Assembly: GCF_900167125.1 (NCBI RefSeq)
Contig: NZ_FUYC01000003.1
Span: 310,001 to 374,000 of the forward strand
DNA from: Paucidesulfovibrio gracilis DSM 16080
Lineage (GTDB): Bacteria > Desulfobacterota > Desulfovibrionia > Desulfovibrionales > Desulfovibrionaceae
Length of the DNA: 64,000 nt
Reading direction: 5' to 3'
In this document: in pieces, positions 62,878 to 64,000 of the stretch
Numbering within the stretch: the stretch's first letter is position 1
Layout of the letters: the number at the start of each line of letters is the position of its first letter
Made by a program: the position numbers and the translations under genes
The notes under the pieces: generated by a model
Told to the model about the DNA's origin: nothing
Database searches by the model: none
Seen by the model: the letters and a program-made list of their open reading frames with translations, nothing else

Positions 62878-64000
62878 TTGGCCAAAAAATCCGCGAAAAA
62901 GACGACCAAAACTCCGGCTGCGGAAGAAGCCAAAAACCTTACGCCAGAACTGGCTGGGCTGGCCTTCATCTTTTTGGCGGCCTTTCTTTTTCTCAGCGTC
63001 TTTTCTTTTGATTCTGCCGACCCGACATTCAATCAGTCCGTAGCCGTTCCAACCATCAACAACCTCGCAGGTGCGGTCGGTGCCTATGCTTCAGGGTTGC
63101 TGGTCAATTTTTTTGGCCTTGGTGCGACTCTGTGGCCCGTGCTGTTCCTGTATCTTGGGTTGTCCCGCTTTGTCCGCCGAATTCGACTCACGCCTCGGCA
63201 ATGGTCAGGCACGCTGCTTTTGTTTGTTCTACTCACGGCTTGGATGCAACATCCGTGGTTGGCACCGGATCCGGAACATTCCTATGCCATCATAAGCGGA
63301 GGCTGGCTGGGGAGGGGGCTTAATGCCTTGGTCGTCCCCTATTGCCGAAGCTGGGGCAGTTTCTTGATTTGGCTGTTTCTCACGTTGGTAGGCGCTCATT
63401 TGCTGATCGGCTTCAGTTGGCGGAGGATAGGAAAACGCGTCACGACAGCCCTGAACAACATTTGGCAGGCATGGCATGAGCAACATCGTAAAGCTGCTGC
63501 GCGTCGGAAATTTGTGCGTGAAGAAAGACAGCGCGCCCCCAAAAAGCAAGGGAACGACGTGGCGTTTCCAGAGCCGCCCCAACCGGTGCGTGAAGACTTG
63601 GTGCTGGAGCCGTTCCAGGAACGGCCCGCTCCCCAATCGTCAAAAGCAGGCACCAAAGGAAACCGATCTTCCCACTCACGACAACGCGGAACTCTTCCGG
63701 CAACGACGCTCCTCAGTGAGCCGAACGCCAAGCAGCCCAAGGAATCTCCACAGGAGTTGGCGGCCCAGGCCGACCGCTTGCAAGCCTGCCTCTCCGATTT
63801 CGGTGTTCAAGGTGAAATTCAGAAGGTAGTCCCCGGTCCTGTCGTGACGATGTTTGAGTTCAAGCCGGCCCCCGGTGTGAAGGTCAGCCGCATCGCCGCA
63901 CTTTCTGACGACATCGCCCTGGCGCTCAAGGCCATGTCCGTCCGTATCGAGGCTCCTATCCCGGGAAAAGACAGCGTGGGCGTGGAAATTCCAAACACCA
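62878..64000 (+). CDS. ftsK: DNA translocase FtsK, N-terminal part (3' end outside window)
   Basis: The frame starts at a TTG (62878) six bases after GGAG and is open to the window's end, about 374 residues. A basic N-terminus (AKKSAKKTTKT) is followed by about four transmembrane helices between residues 20 and 190, a charged Pro/Gln-rich linker, and the start of the alpha domain (VVPGPVVTMFEFKPAPGVKVSRI, IEAPIPGKDSVGVEIPN). The ATPase and gamma domains are outside. It pumps DNA at the septum and activates XerCD recombination. Confidence 0.93.
   Translation, partial: MAKKSAKKTTKTPAAEEAKNLTPELAGLAFIFLAAFLFLSVFSFDSADPTFNQSVAVPTINNLAGAVGAYASGLLVNFFGLGATLWPVLFLYLGLSRFVRRIRLTPRQWSGTLLLFVLLTAWMQHPWLAPDPEHSYAIISGGWLGRGLNALVVPYCRSWGSFLIWLFLTLVGAHLLIGFSWRRIGKRVTTALNNIWQAWHEQHRKAAARRKFVREERQRAPKKQGNDVAFPEPPQPVREDLVLEPFQERPAPQSSKAGTKGNRSSHSRQRGTLPATTLLSEPNAKQPKESPQELAAQADRLQACLSDFGVQGEIQKVVPGPVVTMFEFKPAPGVKVSRIAALSDDIALALKAMSVRIEAPIPGKDSVGVEIPNT

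Overview
The window is ordinary-looking bacterial chromosome, densely packed on both strands, with moderate GC. Gene content and organisation point to a sulfate-reducing deltaproteobacterium of the Desulfovibrio type (order Desulfovibrionales). The signs are a mutS2-dnaG-rpoD run, an archaeal-type split glutamate synthase, a hemA/ccsA/siroheme-synthase cluster, a LL-diaminopimelate aminotransferase, DHH-CBS-fused tRNA nucleotidyltransferase, and Gram-negative envelope genes (lapA/lapB, lptF/lptG, fliM). This placement is inferred from gene content; no rRNA is present to confirm it. I found no prophage, insertion sequence, CRISPR array or integrated element.

Layout. 1-4.1 kb (+): 3' end of mutS2, dnaG and rpoD, closed by a terminator, then cbiB. 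5.1-7.9 kb (-): a tightly overlapping MoxR ATPase / vWA metallopeptidase-like / unknown-protein module. 8.1-13.3 kb (-): proC, ndk, a three-gene ABC importer with a lipoprotein binding protein, and fliM. 13.5-18.7 kb (-): YibQ-type polysaccharide deacetylase, carboxy-terminal protease, EnvC-like amidase activator, endonuclease III-like glycosylase, prmA. 19.1-20.8 kb (-): argD, dut. 20.9-23.5 kb (+): alpha-glucan phosphorylase. 23.8-29.0 kb (+): five-gene split glutamate synthase operon behind a good sigma-70 promoter. 29.1-32.2 kb (+): yajC, secD, secF, with a leader ORF and terminator-like hairpin between yajC and secD. 32.3-34.2 kb (-): an AT-richer acyltransferase and adk. 34.3-39.0 kb: a small membrane protein, tilS, an unknown protein, hemA, ccsA and precorrin-2 dehydrogenase. 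39.2-41.7 kb (+): two glycosyltransferases. 41.7-54.5 kb (-): rarA, rsmE, lysA, a lipoprotein, mutS, lapB, lapA, a HIT protein, a LOG-like protein, the A-adding tRNA nucleotidyltransferase and xerD. 54.6-56.8 kb (+): dapL-type aminotransferase, folK and a membrane-anchored YHS-like protein. 57.1-58.1 kb (-): tRNA-Met and uppP. 58.3-60.9 kb (+): a 59-residue protein, lptF, lptG. 60.8-64 kb: engB (-), then aroQ, efp and the 5' part of ftsK (+).

The genes form several functional groups. Lysine/peptidoglycan precursors: dapL, lysA, uppP. Outer-membrane biogenesis: lapA/lapB, lptF/lptG, the glycosyltransferases. Tetrapyrrole and cytochrome c maturation: hemA, ccsA, siroheme synthase, cbiB. Nitrogen assimilation: the split glutamate synthase. 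Protein export: yajC-secD-secF. Replication and repair: mutS2, dnaG, mutS, rarA, xerD, ftsK. Many genes use TTG or GTG starts or TAATG/ATGA overlaps, so translational coupling is common.

The least ordinary items are the leader ORF/hairpin ahead of secD, the MoxR-vWA-unknown module, the split glutamate synthase with its own redox subunits, a LapB with no visible membrane anchor, and an endonuclease III relative missing both the catalytic lysine and the fourth cluster cysteine. I did not find a convincing wholly new system.
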